Part shown: piece by piece, positions 52,569-62,300 of the stretch | How positions within the stretch are numbered: the stretch's first letter is position 1 | How the letters are laid out: every line of letters starts with the position of its first letter | NCBI GenBank assembly: GCA_946185305.1 | Contig: CAMHJE010000003.1 | Coordinates: forward strand, 1-64,000 | Direction of reading: 5' to 3' | From: UBA3792 sp946185305 | Lineage (GTDB): Bacteria; Bacillota; Clostridia; Christensenellales; CAG-138 | Length of the DNA: 64,000 nucleotides | Position numbers and translations under genes: made by a program | The notes under the pieces: generated by a model | What the model was told of the DNA's origin: nothing | Database searches by the model: none | The model's input: the letters and a program-made list of their open reading frames with translations, nothing else

Positions 52569-52599
52569 ACCCCGCCGCATTTCGACAGTACGGCGGGGT
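52569..52599 (-). terminator. Terminator of the topoisomerase operon
   Basis: ACCCCGCCG / CGGCGGGGT is a 9-bp stem with a 13-nt loop, 50 bp past the stop of the subunit A gene. The T-tail on the minus strand (TTTGTG) is short. Confidence 0.6.
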
Positions 52600-52649
52600 A
52601 TTTAATAATTTGTTCATACTGGCAGGCGGGCTGTGATGCCGCCTTGCGT

Positions 52650-55064
52650 TCAGCTGTCCTTTCTGCCGCTCACCACGTCGTCGTCGAGCACGACCGGAAC
52701 GAGCAGCTCGCCCTTGCCGGCCTTCGGCTGAATGTGGATCTGTTCGGTATCCAGCGGGGTAACGGTGCCGTGGCGCTGCTCCAACAGCAGCGTAAACGGA
52801 TCGGTGACGGCGCCGACATAGGCAAGCGCCGTACCGTTGGAGCCGTTCTTTTTGAAGTCGAACGTCTTGACGCCCTTGCCGTTGCGGCCCTGCACCTCGT
52901 AATCGAACAGGAAGCTGCGCTTGCCGTAGCCGCGGTCCGAAACCGTGATCAGCTCGCCCTCGTCGCCGACCTGCGCGGCATAGAACACGGCGTCCTTCGG
53001 CTCTAACTTGATCGCGCCGACGCCGGCGGCGGTGCGGCCGGTCTTGGGAACCGTGTCCGCGGCGAACCGGATGCTCATACCGAGCTTGGTGACGAGCAGG
53101 ATGCTTTCCTCCGTGGCGGGCCAGACGAACAGCAGCTTGTCCTTGTCCTTCAAGCCGATGGCCGCCGTGCGCTTGGCGCGAACGCGGTATTCCTCGGCGG
53201 CGGTGCGCTTGACCATACCGCGCTCGGTGACAAGCAGATAGTCGACCTCGGCGTTCTCGTCAAACATCGCAATCGTGTTTTCGCCCTTTTCCAATTCAAG
53301 CAGCGAAACGAGGTTCAGCGCCTTTTGCGTCGGGCGCGTTTCGGGAATGTCGCCGACCTTCAAGGTCAAAAGCTGCCCGTGATCGGTGAACAGGCGCAGC
53401 GTGCCGTTGCTCGGCAGACTGACGGAAACCAAGGGCTGTTCGGCCTTGATCTGCGCGGCGTTGAACAGCCGCGTCGGGAGCTTGCGAACCTTGTGATCCT
53501 TTAAGAGCGTCACGGTCACATCCTCGACGACCTCGGCTTCGACCGGCTCGGCCTCGATCACGGTATCGCCCGCGATGATCTCGGTGTGGCGCTTGCCGTC
53601 GAAGACCTTGCGCACGTCGAGCAGTTCCTTCTTGATCAGGTTTGCGAGCTTCTTATCCGACGCCAAAATCGCTTCGAGCTCCGCGATCAGCTTCAAGGTT
53701 TCCTTGTATTCCTTTTCGATGGCGAGCAATTCGAGATTCGTCAGCTTTTGCAGCCGCAGATCGAGAATTGCCTGCGCCTGGATCTCGGAGAGGTTGAACG
53801 TCTTCATCAAGCCCTCGCGCGCTTCCTTCGGGGATTTCGATGCGCGGATCAGCTTGATCACGCGGTCGAGGTTGTTGACCGCGACCATCAGACCCTCTAA
53901 GATATGGCAGCGTTTCTTGGCAATTTCAAGCTCCGTCTTGGTGCGGCGCGTCGTAACCTCGCGCTGATGGCGGATGTAATGCTCCAGGATGTCCTTCAGG
54001 GTCAGCTGCTGCGGCTTGCCGTTGGCGATGGCGACATAGTTTGCGCCGAACGTGCATTGCAGATCGGAGTATTTGAACAGGTTTTTCAGCAGCTTTTCGG
54101 GGTCGCCGTCCTTTTTGACCTCGATGACCGCGCGCGTACCGGTGCGGTCGGATTCGTCGCGGATATCCGCAACGGCGGCGAACAGCGCCTTTTTCTCCTG
54201 CGTGATCTGCAGGATCTTTTCGAGACACGCGGCCTTATTGACCGTGAACGGGAACTCGTCGATGACGATGCGCGTCTTGCCGTTCTTCATGTCCTCGAAA
54301 TGCGTCTTGGCCCGCATCGTCAGCTTGCCGCGCCCCGTTTCATAGGATTTGGCGATCTCCTCGGACGCGATCAGATACCCGCCGGTCGGGAAGTCCGGCG
54401 CGGGCATGATCTTCATCAGCTCCGGAATCGTGATCTTCGGATTGTCGATCATCGCAATGACCGCGTCGATGGCCTCGACCGGGTTGTGCGGCGGAATGTT
54501 CGTCGCAAGGCCGACCGCGATACCGCTGGAGCCGTTGACCAAAAGGTTCGGGAAGCGGCCCGGCAGCAGCTCCGGCTCCTTCATCGTGTCGTCGAAGTTC
54601 CATGCAAACGGGACGGTGTCCTTGTCGATGTCCTTCAGAAGCAGCATTGCCGCGTCGGTCATGCGCGCTTCGGTGTAACGCATGGCAGCGGCGCTGTCGC
54701 CGTCCACCGAGCCGAAGTTGCCGTGGCCGTCCACAAGGGTCACGCCCATATTGAACGGCTGCGCCATGCGCACAAGCGCGTCGTAGACCGAGCTGTCGCC
54801 GTGCGGGTGGTATTTGCCGAGGCAGTCGCCGACGATACGCGCGCACTTGCGGTGCGGCTTGTCCGGCGTGTTGCCGAGCTCCAGCATCGTATAGAGAATA
54901 CGCCGCTGCACGGGCTTTAGACCGTCCTCCACGCGCGGCAGAGCGCGCTCCAAAATGACGTGCTCGGCATAGGGCATCATGGAATTGTGCATGACCTCGT
55001 CCATACTGATGTGCAGGATGGTTTCGGTCGGCGGCGGGGTCGTGGTTTTCTTTGTCGTAGCCAT
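52650..55064 (-). CDS. Type IIA topoisomerase subunit A (ParC/GyrA-like)
   Basis: In the 804-residue protein, catalytic Tyr Y130 lies in AMRYTEAR. The quinolone-resistance region is CLGKYHPHGDSSVYDAL with Ser91 and Asp95, the susceptible-type residues. The coiled tower follows, then a C-terminal beta-pinwheel (about 500-790). The pinwheel has YEVQGRNGKG, a degenerate GyrA box, leaving gyrase versus topoisomerase IV open. The start MDEVMHNSMMPYAEHVILERALPRVEDG differs from standard GyrA and matches a second clostridial topoisomerase lineage. It follows the subunit B gene by 4 bp. It relaxes or decatenates DNA with subunit B. Confidence 0.9.
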   Translation of the reverse strand: MATTKKTTTPPPTETILHISMDEVMHNSMMPYAEHVILERALPRVEDGLKPVQRRILYTMLELGNTPDKPHRKCARIVGDCLGKYHPHGDSSVYDALVRMAQPFNMGVTLVDGHGNFGSVDGDSAAAMRYTEARMTDAAMLLLKDIDKDTVPFAWNFDDTMKEPELLPGRFPNLLVNGSSGIAVGLATNIPPHNPVEAIDAVIAMIDNPKITIPELMKIMPAPDFPTGGYLIASEEIAKSYETGRGKLTMRAKTHFEDMKNGKTRIVIDEFPFTVNKAACLEKILQITQEKKALFAAVADIRDESDRTGTRAVIEVKKDGDPEKLLKNLFKYSDLQCTFGANYVAIANGKPQQLTLKDILEHYIRHQREVTTRRTKTELEIAKKRCHILEGLMVAVNNLDRVIKLIRASKSPKEAREGLMKTFNLSEIQAQAILDLRLQKLTNLELLAIEKEYKETLKLIAELEAILASDKKLANLIKKELLDVRKVFDGKRHTEIIAGDTVIEAEPVEAEVVEDVTVTLLKDHKVRKLPTRLFNAAQIKAEQPLVSVSLPSNGTLRLFTDHGQLLTLKVGDIPETRPTQKALNLVSLLELEKGENTIAMFDENAEVDYLLVTERGMVKRTAAEEYRVRAKRTAAIGLKDKDKLLFVWPATEESILLVTKLGMSIRFAADTVPKTGRTAAGVGAIKLEPKDAVFYAAQVGDEGELITVSDRGYGKRSFLFDYEVQGRNGKGVKTFDFKKNGSNGTALAYVGAVTDPFTLLLEQRHGTVTPLDTEQIHIQPKAGKGELLVPVVLDDDVVSGRKDS

Positions 55065-55068
55065 AGCG

Positions 55069-57033
55069 TTAATCCTTTATCTTCTCAAACACGGTCTTGC
55101 CGCTGCGGTTGAAGTCCGCATACTCGAAAATGTACTCCTTGCGGGACTGGACGCGGTCGCCCATCAGCACGGTTACAAGATGCTCGACCTCGGCGGCGTC
55201 CTCGATGGTCACGCAGGTCAGCTTGCGGCCCTGCGGGTTCATTGTCGTTTCCCAAAGCTGCTCCGGGTTCATTTCGCCCAGGCCCTTGTACCGCTGCAGC
55301 GTGTAGTTCTTGCCGTTCACCTGCTTCATCGCGGTTTTCAGCGCCGCATCGTCGTAGCAGTAGATCGGCGGCTGATTCGGCTTCTGCACGCGGTAGAGCG
55401 GCGCCATGCCGATATACACATGCCCTTCGGTGATCAGCGGCCGCATATAGCGGTAGAAGAACGTCAAAAGGATCGCGCGGATGTGCGCGCCGTCCTGATC
55501 GGCGTCGGCGAGGATGATGATTTTATTGTAGCGCAGGTTTGAGATGTCGAAATCGTCGCCGATGCCCGTGCCGAGCGCCGTGATGATCGAACGGAACTCG
55601 TCGTTTTGCAGCACCTGTTCGAGCCGCTTTTTCTCGACGTTCAGCGGCTTGCCGCGCAGCGGCAGGATCGCCTGGAACCGCCGGTCACGCCCCTGCTTCG
55701 CGCTGCCGCCTGCGGAGTCGCCCTCCACGATGAACAGCTCGTTCTGCGAATAGTCGCGTCCGGTGCAGCTCGATAGCTTGCCGACAAGCGGCGCGTTTTC
55801 GAGCTTGCTTTTTTCGCGCGCGGTCTCCTTGGCCTTGCGCGCCGCGTTGCGCGCCTTGGCGGCCTTCACGGCCTTTTCCGCAATCTGGTTGGCGACCGTT
55901 GCGTTCTTGAGATTTTCGAGCCATACTGAAAGCTGCTGTGTCACAACCGTTTCGACCGCGGGACGCGCCTCGGTATTGCCGAGCTTCGTTTTCGTCTGGC
56001 CCTCAAACTGGATGTTCCGCATCTTCAGCGACAGCACCGCCGTCATGCCCTCGCGGAAATCCTCACCGGCCAGGGACGCATCCTTTTCCTTCAGCGCGCC
56101 GACCTTGCGGCAATAGTCGTTCATGACCTTGGTCAGCGCGGCCTTGAAGCCGGTTTCGTGCGTGCCGCCCTCGGTCGTCGGGATGTTGTTCACGTAGGAC
56201 GCGATCGTTTCGGAATAGCCGTCGTTGTGCAGGATCGCAACCTCCACGATGATACCGTTCGATTCGCCCGAAAAGTGGATCGGCGGATCGTAGAGCGCGG
56301 TCTTGTCCTCGGAGATGTAGCGGACAAAATCGGAAAGGCCGCCTTGGTAGCAGAACTCGGCGTGCTTGGCCTTGCCCCATTCGCGGTTGTCGTCAAGCGT
56401 CAGCTTCACACCGCGGTTGAGGTAGGCGAGCTCGCGGAGCCGCTTCATCACGACGCTGTACTGCATGTCGATGGTTTCAAACACGCGATCGTCGGGCAAA
56501 AAAGTGACGACCGTGCCCTGCTTGCGCGTGCGGCCCGTTTCGGTCAGCGGGTATTTCGGCTTGCCGGAAACGATCTTGCCCTCGGCGTTCTCCTCACTCG
56601 AAAATTCGATCTTGTATGCGCGATTCTCATGGTAGACCTCGACCGTGACCCAGCGCGACAGCGCGTTGACGACGCTCGCGCCGACGCCGTGCAGACCGCC
56701 GGAATAGCCGTAGGCGTCGTTGCCGAACTTGCCGCCTGCATGCAGCTGCGTAAACACGACCTCCACGCCGGACACACCCAGCTTTTCGTGGATGCCGGTC
56801 GGGATGCCGCGTCCGTTGTCCACGACGGTGACGCTCTTGTCGCGGTTCAGCGTGACATTGATTTCATTGGCATAGCCGTTCGCGGCCTCGTCGATCGCGT
56901 TGTCCACGATCTCCCACAGCATGTGATGAAGCCCCGGCAGACCGGTCGAGCCGATGTACATGCCGGGCCGCATGCGGACGGCGTCAAGCCCCTCCATCAC
57001 GGTAATGCTGCGAACGGAATATTCTTCTGACAT
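55069..57033 (-). CDS. Type IIA topoisomerase subunit B (ParE/GyrB-like)
   Basis: The 654-residue protein starts at the ATG at 57033 with GCAGGAGGAAACC. GHKL ATPase motifs are EIVDNAIDEA (about 41-50), DNGRGIP and SGGLHGVGASVVNALS. The Toprim region has EGDSAGGSAKQGRDRRFQAILPL and ILADADQDGAHIRA (DxDQD where most have DADVD). It ends GKTVFEKIKD. Not adjacent to recF/dnaN, consistent with a second, ParE-like topoisomerase. It is the first gene of the operon, with a strong leader hairpin. Confidence 0.9.
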   Translation of the reverse strand: MSEEYSVRSITVMEGLDAVRMRPGMYIGSTGLPGLHHMLWEIVDNAIDEAANGYANEINVTLNRDKSVTVVDNGRGIPTGIHEKLGVSGVEVVFTQLHAGGKFGNDAYGYSGGLHGVGASVVNALSRWVTVEVYHENRAYKIEFSSEENAEGKIVSGKPKYPLTETGRTRKQGTVVTFLPDDRVFETIDMQYSVVMKRLRELAYLNRGVKLTLDDNREWGKAKHAEFCYQGGLSDFVRYISEDKTALYDPPIHFSGESNGIIVEVAILHNDGYSETIASYVNNIPTTEGGTHETGFKAALTKVMNDYCRKVGALKEKDASLAGEDFREGMTAVLSLKMRNIQFEGQTKTKLGNTEARPAVETVVTQQLSVWLENLKNATVANQIAEKAVKAAKARNAARKAKETAREKSKLENAPLVGKLSSCTGRDYSQNELFIVEGDSAGGSAKQGRDRRFQAILPLRGKPLNVEKKRLEQVLQNDEFRSIITALGTGIGDDFDISNLRYNKIIILADADQDGAHIRAILLTFFYRYMRPLITEGHVYIGMAPLYRVQKPNQPPIYCYDDAALKTAMKQVNGKNYTLQRYKGLGEMNPEQLWETTMNPQGRKLTCVTIEDAAEVEHLVTVLMGDRVQSRKEYIFEYADFNRSGKTVFEKIKD

Positions 57034-57046
57034 GGTTTCCTCCTGC

Positions 57047-57079
57047 GGACGGGCGGGCGCACTCCGCCCGATCCCGTCC
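57047..57079 (-). promoter_or_regulatory. Strong hairpin in the leader of the topoisomerase operon
   Basis: GGACGGG...CCCGTCC with an inner GGCG/CGCC pairing forms a stable stem ending 3 bp before AGGAGG on the minus strand. It could mask the ribosome site or respond to supercoiling of the gene (inference). Confidence 0.5.
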
Positions 57080-57094
57080 AAATGATAACATGTT

Positions 57095-57103
57095 ATTTTA
57101 ACA
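57095..57103 (-). promoter_or_regulatory. Extended -10 of the topoisomerase operon
   Basis: The minus strand reads TGTTAAAAT (TG-n-TAAAAT) with no -35 match at 16-18 bp. Supercoiling-sensitive promoters often look like this. Confidence 0.4.
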
Positions 57104-57199
57104 CAGATTCCCGCCCCGCGACGCAGCTTCGACGATACTTTTACGGTTTATTCATATTTTCCGCTTCCAAGCAGGGCAAGAAGGACGGCTCTTTTTTTC

Positions 57200-57228
57200 T
57201 TGCAATCGTATAACGCTTCCTATATAAT
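57200..57228 (+). promoter_or_regulatory. Sigma-A promoter of the membrane XRE gene
   Basis: TTGCAA (57200-57205) and consensus TATAAT (57223-57228) are separated by 17 bp. The leader is about 65 nt. Confidence 0.8.
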
Positions 57229-57297
57229 ACATGTGACAATATTGCGCGGCTTTCCGACAAACGAAGCCGACAGACGCAAGACGGTGAGAGAAGCAGA

Positions 57298-58536
57298 ATG
57301 GATCGTTTCAAAACGGGAAATTTCATAGCGAAGCTGCGAAGCGAACGCGGCATGACGCAGACGGAGGCTGCCGAAAAATTGGGCGTCTCCAATAAAACGG
57401 TTTCCCGCTGGGAGAACGGTCAGACGCTGCCCGACTTTGAGCAGATGCAGAAGCTGTGCGAGCTGTATGACGTGCGGATCGAGGAAATCTTGGCGGGGGA
57501 ACGAATATCTTCCAAAGCGGAAACGGTCGCGCCGCCGGAACCGCCTGCGCAGACGCCGGAGAAGCCGCAAAAGCGGTCGGCGCTGCTTCGCACCGCATGG
57601 AGCAGCGCGCTGTTCGGCGCCGTGATCGGCTGTGCGGCGATGGCGCTGCTGGTGACGCTGCTGTTCCACCCCACAAAGGCGAGCTGCGGCGCGGCGCAAC
57701 CCTTGCCGAACGCGACCGAGGCAGGTGCATCCGCAGCGCAGACGCAGAACGCAGAGCCGTCGGCGGCGACGGAGGAAACCGAACCAACGCCGTCTGCGCC
57801 GAGTCTGCAGGAGGCTAAGCGCCGGGCGGCAGAGGACGCGGCGAATCTCCCCGCAGAAACGCCGCAGCCGACAAGCCGGGCAGCGCGCGGTTCGCTCGGC
57901 CGGGAAAGGCAGCCACTCACGGTGAATGATTTTCCGGAGGCGTTCCGGGAAAGACGGTTGAGCGACGGGGAATTAGAGGCGCTTCGCTCTATGCCGCCGG
58001 CCGTGCTGCGCGAGCGCATCTCCACGGTGGCGGACATGGTGACATGGTTCAACCTCATGGACCCCGATATCTGGGATTCCAACGTTATTTCGATTCCGCG
58101 CACCGGCGTTTACTATTATCTGAAGCCGGAGGAGCAGCTGCGACAGATGGACTTTGCTTCGGACAGCCTTGCGCTTTCGTGCGCATGGTTGATTCAGGAG
58201 GATTATGAGGGTCTATGCGTGCTGTACGTCAACGGCGTCAACTGCATGAACAACATGTGTGTTGCCGTTCCGAACGACGACGGCTGGCTTGTGTTCGATC
58301 CGGCGGCGTTTACGTATCACGGCTCCGAAAACGGCGCTTTGGACTGCGTGTGCGTGCAGGCGCTTGAGGACCTGTATCCGATATTGGACCGGTTCAACGT
58401 TCTGCATCACGAATATTTAATGCCGATCAGCGTGATCGAAAACCTGGAGCAAGAGGTAGCCTTCTACGAAAACGTCGAAGAAAAATACCTGTGCGCAGAT
58501 ACCGACGCTGTCGAGCTGGCAAGAAAAGGAAACTGA
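57298..58536 (+). CDS. Membrane-spanning XRE regulator with an extracytoplasmic domain
   Basis: In the 412-residue protein, residues 1-66 are an XRE helix-turn-helix (MTQTEAAEKLGVSNKTVSRWENG). A linker leads to one membrane helix (about 100-122, SSALFGAVIGCAAMALLVTLL). An Ala/Glu/Pro spacer (125-215) precedes an extracytoplasmic domain (215-412) with several Cys (GVNCMNNMC, CVCVQ) and no catalytic motif. It is a one-component sensor design that couples an outside domain to DNA binding. First of three XRE genes that share the same HTH sequence style, with a terminator after it. Confidence 0.85.
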   Translation: MDRFKTGNFIAKLRSERGMTQTEAAEKLGVSNKTVSRWENGQTLPDFEQMQKLCELYDVRIEEILAGERISSKAETVAPPEPPAQTPEKPQKRSALLRTAWSSALFGAVIGCAAMALLVTLLFHPTKASCGAAQPLPNATEAGASAAQTQNAEPSAATEETEPTPSAPSLQEAKRRAAEDAANLPAETPQPTSRAARGSLGRERQPLTVNDFPEAFRERRLSDGELEALRSMPPAVLRERISTVADMVTWFNLMDPDIWDSNVISIPRTGVYYYLKPEEQLRQMDFASDSLALSCAWLIQEDYEGLCVLYVNGVNCMNNMCVAVPNDDGWLVFDPAAFTYHGSENGALDCVCVQALEDLYPILDRFNVLHHEYLMPISVIENLEQEVAFYENVEEKYLCADTDAVELARKGN

Positions 58537-58557
58537 AAAAATTGCAATCATACCCAT

Positions 58558-58590
58558 GCACCCGGAATACCCTTGCCGGGTGCTTTTCTT
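58558..58590 (+). terminator. Terminator after the membrane XRE gene
   Basis: GCACCCGG / CCGGGTGC is an 8-bp stem with a 10-nt loop followed by TTTTCTTTC. Confidence 0.85.
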
Positions 58591-58659
58591 TCGGGAAAGA
58601 GCCGGACAGGACAGAGCTGACCGCGAAAATTCCCACAAAATGTCCCTTTTGAACCGCAA

Positions 58660-58684
58660 ATTCGTTCTTTGTGTCCTTTACTTT
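58660..58684 (+). repeat. 25-bp shared element upstream of XRE gene 2
   Basis: ATTCGTTCTTTGTGTCCTTT followed by ACTTT. It matches the copy at 59020-59044 except for two bases in the sixth to eighth positions. It lies 59 bp before the start of XRE gene 2. Confidence 0.7.
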
Positions 58685-58742
58685 CGGGGCAGGAAAGTTA
58701 TCATTTCTATATATAAACTTCGGAACGAAGCGAGAGGGCGGA

Positions 58743-58973
58743 ATGGACAAGCGGAAGATTGGAAGATACCTTTCGGAAAAACGAAAGCAGATGGGAATGA
58801 CGCAGGCGCAGCTTGCGGAAATACTGGACGTATCCAATAAGACGATCTCCCGGTGGGAGCGCGGCATCAATTTGCCGGATTACGATCAAGTTCTGAAGGC
58901 ATGCCGCTTGTTTCGCGTCAATGCGCGCGACTTTCTGACAGGCGGCGGGGAAACGACAAAAGAATCATTCTGA
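58743..58973 (+). CDS. Small XRE transcriptional regulator (XRE 2)
   Basis: The 76-residue protein is almost only an HTH: KQMGMTQAQLAEILDVSNKTISRWERG (residues about 16-42) and a short helix (FLTGGG). The ATG at 58743 follows AGAGGGCGG. It is close in sequence to the first and third XRE genes. No C-terminal sensor domain. It probably binds a site near its own promoter; the target is unknown. Confidence 0.85.
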   Translation: MDKRKIGRYLSEKRKQMGMTQAQLAEILDVSNKTISRWERGINLPDYDQVLKACRLFRVNARDFLTGGGETTKESF

Positions 58974-58981
58974 TGCATACA

Positions 58982-59003
58982 GCGCCCGAACAGGGCGCTT
59001 TTG
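58982..59003 (+). terminator. Terminator after XRE 2
   Basis: AGCGCCC / GGGCGCT is a 7-bp stem with a 5-nt loop followed by TTTG, 9 bp past the stop. Confidence 0.75.
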
Positions 59004-59019
59004 CAATCTGTTCATCAGA

Positions 59020-59044
59020 TTCGCACTTTGTGTCCTTTACTTTT
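59020..59044 (+). repeat. 25-bp shared element upstream of XRE gene 3
   Basis: ATTCGCACTTTGTGTCCTTT followed by ACTTT, the second copy of the element at 58660-58684, exactly 360 bp downstream. It also overlaps a -35-like TTTACT. Confidence 0.7.
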
Positions 59045-59063
59045 TTCTTGTTTCTTTTATATT
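59036..59063 (+). promoter_or_regulatory. Likely promoter of XRE 3 and the LRR gene
   Basis: TTTACT (59036-59041) and TATATT (59058-59063) are separated by 16 bp, 40 bp before the XRE 3 start. The -35 lies within the shared element, so a regulator bound there would control it. Confidence 0.5.
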
Positions 59064-59102
59064 GAAAATGAATACGTATCAAAAACGGAGTGAGCATACG
59101 GG

Positions 59103-59366
59103 ATGGATAAAATCAAGATCGGGCAGTTTATCACGATGCATCGGAGGCGGCTGGGCATGACGCAAGCGGAGCTTGCCAAGCTGCTGGGCGTTTCCAACAA
59201 GAAGGTATCGCGCTGGGAACGCGGCCTGCATGTCCCCAATTACGATGATGTTTTGAACGCAAGCGAGCTATTCGGCGTCAGCGTGGAGGACTTTATCACG
59301 GGCAATCTGGACGCGGAACACCGCAAGCGGCAAAGAGGTGCAGCTCAAGGTCGTTTCAAAGGATGA
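59103..59366 (+). CDS. Small XRE regulator (XRE 3), overlapping the LRR frame
   Basis: The 87-residue HTH protein has MTQAELAKLLGVSNKKVSRWERGL at about 19-42. Its last 19 residues (EHRKRQRGAAQGRFKG) are Arg-rich and unlike the end of XRE 2. The frame of the next gene becomes open within this tail and starts no later than 59338, so the two overlap by 29 bp. Either the genes are translationally coupled or an indel has split a fusion (see finding). Confidence 0.8.
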   Translation: MDKIKIGQFITMHRRRLGMTQAELAKLLGVSNKKVSRWERGLHVPNYDDVLNASELFGVSVEDFITGNLDAEHRKRQRGAAQGRFKG

Positions 59367-62300
59367 GAACGATAACGATAACGAGCTTAGGATTGCGATC
59401 CTGATGGCAGGGGAGGCGCAGGGCGGTGACCCCGACAACCCGGACGAGCCGTATGAGATTCATTCTTGGAGCGTGATCGGGGGCATTTGCGGCACGAATT
59501 GGGATTACGATTTCCCGATGACGGAGACCGAAGAGGGCTCCGGCGTTTGGGTTTCCGCTACGCTTGGGCTTTATGCGAACGAGGAATTCAAAGTGCGTGC
59601 CAACGGCGATTGGGTGGTAAACTACGGACCGTTGCCCGAAGCCGGTCGGGATAACTGCTGGGTAGAGGAGGACGGCGTCTATATCGTGCGGTTGGATCTG
59701 AACACAGAGACGCCCGTGCCGGTGGCAGAGAAGCAGGAGGGCGTCGAAGCGGAATACCCGCATAACTACGGCGACGAATCTTGGAGCGTGGCCGGAACGA
59801 TCTGCGGCACAAATTGGGATGTCTATTTTCCGATGACGGAGACCGAGGAAGGCTCCGGTGTTTGGATGACAGAGCTGCTGACGCTTAACGCCGGCGAAGA
59901 ACTGAAGGCGTTCCGTTCCGAAAACCCGGAGGAAAGCTTCGGCATGACGATGCGCCGCTTGATGCGAAACGGCGACAGCCTGGTGGTTCCGGCAGACGGT
60001 GAATATGTTGTCACGATACAGATCTATGAAGGGACGATCACGCTGACAAACGCAGCGGGAGAAGTGGTTTTGCCGGTGCCGCTGGAGCCATCGGACGACC
60101 CGGACTTTATTGACTTCGGCGGCGGAGAGTTTCCGTATTTTCCGGAGGAGCAAGCGGACGAATATCCCGATGTTTCCGGCCTGACGGATGATCCGGATAA
60201 GCGCGTTTACCTGAATGAAGACAATTTCCCGGACAGGATGTTCCGAAACTGGTTGATTTCGGGGGACGAGCGCCCGGAATATACAACGGTGACGCAAGAG
60301 GACGGAACCGTTACGCGATATTACACCGACGGGCAGGCGAAATCGGTCACGCATTTGCATGTAGAAGGCCGGGAGATTGCAAGCCTTGCGGGCATTGCCT
60401 ATTTTCCAAACCTCACGCACCTGTATTGCGGGCAGAGATGGGACGAGTTCGAAACGATCAGTAATTATCTGACGGAGCTGGATCTGTCGCACAATACGAA
60501 GCTCGTCTGCCTTTCCTTGGAGAACAACCTGCTGACAGCATTGGATGTTTCCATGCTCCCGGCGCTGAAATCGCTTGCCTGCGGGAACAACCCACGACTG
60601 ACGGCGCTGACGGTCGGGAGTCATGCAAAGCTGCATTATCTGTCCTGCAAAAATGCTGCGCTTACTGCGCTGGATGTTTCGGGCTGCACGGGGCTGACAG
60701 AGCTGGATTGCTCTTTCAATCCGCTGCGCTCGCTGACGCTGACGCCCTCGATGGAGCAGCTGAACTGCAGCAGCTGCAGCTTGACAGAATTGGACGTTTC
60801 CGTGCTGCCGCAGCTGACATGGCTGGATTGTGCGCAGAATCAGCTGACGACATTGGATGTTTCCTCCAATGCTGCGTTAAAGACGCTCTGTGTCAACGGG
60901 AACGCCTTGACGGAAGTGAATCTTTCGCAGAACGAAAGCCTTGCGGTGCTGAACTGCTACGGCAACAAAATTCCGATCACCGGGTATACGCTTCCCCCGC
61001 ACGAGATCAGCGGCTATATCGAGGTGCAAGGCATCCGTGCGGAGCGGCAAAGCGACATGGATCTTTACACGGTTGCGTTGGATCAGCTTGCGCCGCTGCT
61101 GACGGAAGCGGATTATCCGCACCTGCGGCTTCGCCAAACGTCGGAAGCAGGGTATGATTTCGCCGCCGGCGGCAGCATCCTGCGGCTGATCCAGCTCCAA
61201 AGGGGCTGGCATTGGGTAGTGGATCTTGTGGTCGAGCGGGAAAACGGGACGACGTTCGTATTCGGCTTCCCGCCGGTTTATGAGAACCCCGATATTCTTC
61301 CGACAGAGAGCGGAGAGGTGATTCCGATCGACGCCGAGCATTTCCCGGACGATGCGTTCCGCGCCTACCTTCTCAATGAACTGACGGAGTATTACTATCC
61401 GGCGGACGAAACACACGCAACGCCGTACTTCACAACAGAAAGCGCGCTGCTGGTGGAGATGATCAATTGTGAGGGAATGGGCGTTCGCTCGCTGCAGGGC
61501 ATTGAGATTTTCACCAATATCACAGCGCTTAAATGTGGCTCGAGCTATATAGAATATCCGGATCAAAAAACGTTTTGGGGACAGAACGAACTGACGACGT
61601 TGGATGTGAGCATGTTCCCGCACCTGCAGCATCTTTCCTGCAACGGCAACAAGCTGACAGAGCTGGATGTTTCCCACAATACAGAGCTTGAGGATCTGAT
61701 CACCTTCGATATGAAGACGCTGACCTCGCTGGATGTGACCAGGCTGCCGAAGCTTTCATTTTTGCAATGTCATAACAGCGGATTGACAAGCCTCGATCTG
61801 TCGAACAATCCGAATTTGACATACCTGGATTGTCAGCGGAACGAGCTGACCTCGCTTGCGGTGGCCGATAAGCCGGAGCTTTGGCATATCAGCTGCGAGT
61901 TGAACCGCTTGACTTCGCTGACGCTTCGCGGCTTGCCGTCGCTGACAGAGCTGAACTGCAGCGGCAACGCGCTCTGCATACAGACGCTTGATCTGTCCGA
62001 ATGTCCGGCGCTCGAAACGGCAAGCATCGGCATCGCCTGGAAGGAAGAAAACGGCAATTGGACTTCTTACCGCAACAGCATCAATGTACTGGTGCTGGCG
62101 AATAATGCGAACCTGCGGAGACTGGATTGCGCGTATTGCGGCCTGGCCGATATTACGTATGACGCCTCCGCTGCACATGCGGCAAAGCAGAGCTTGCAGA
62201 GCGGAACGGTGATGCGGCTTTCCGCACGACGGGCGCCGGAAGCGGCAAAAACCGAAGCGCAGAACGCTGTATACATGCTGGAATCCTTGGATTGCAGTCA

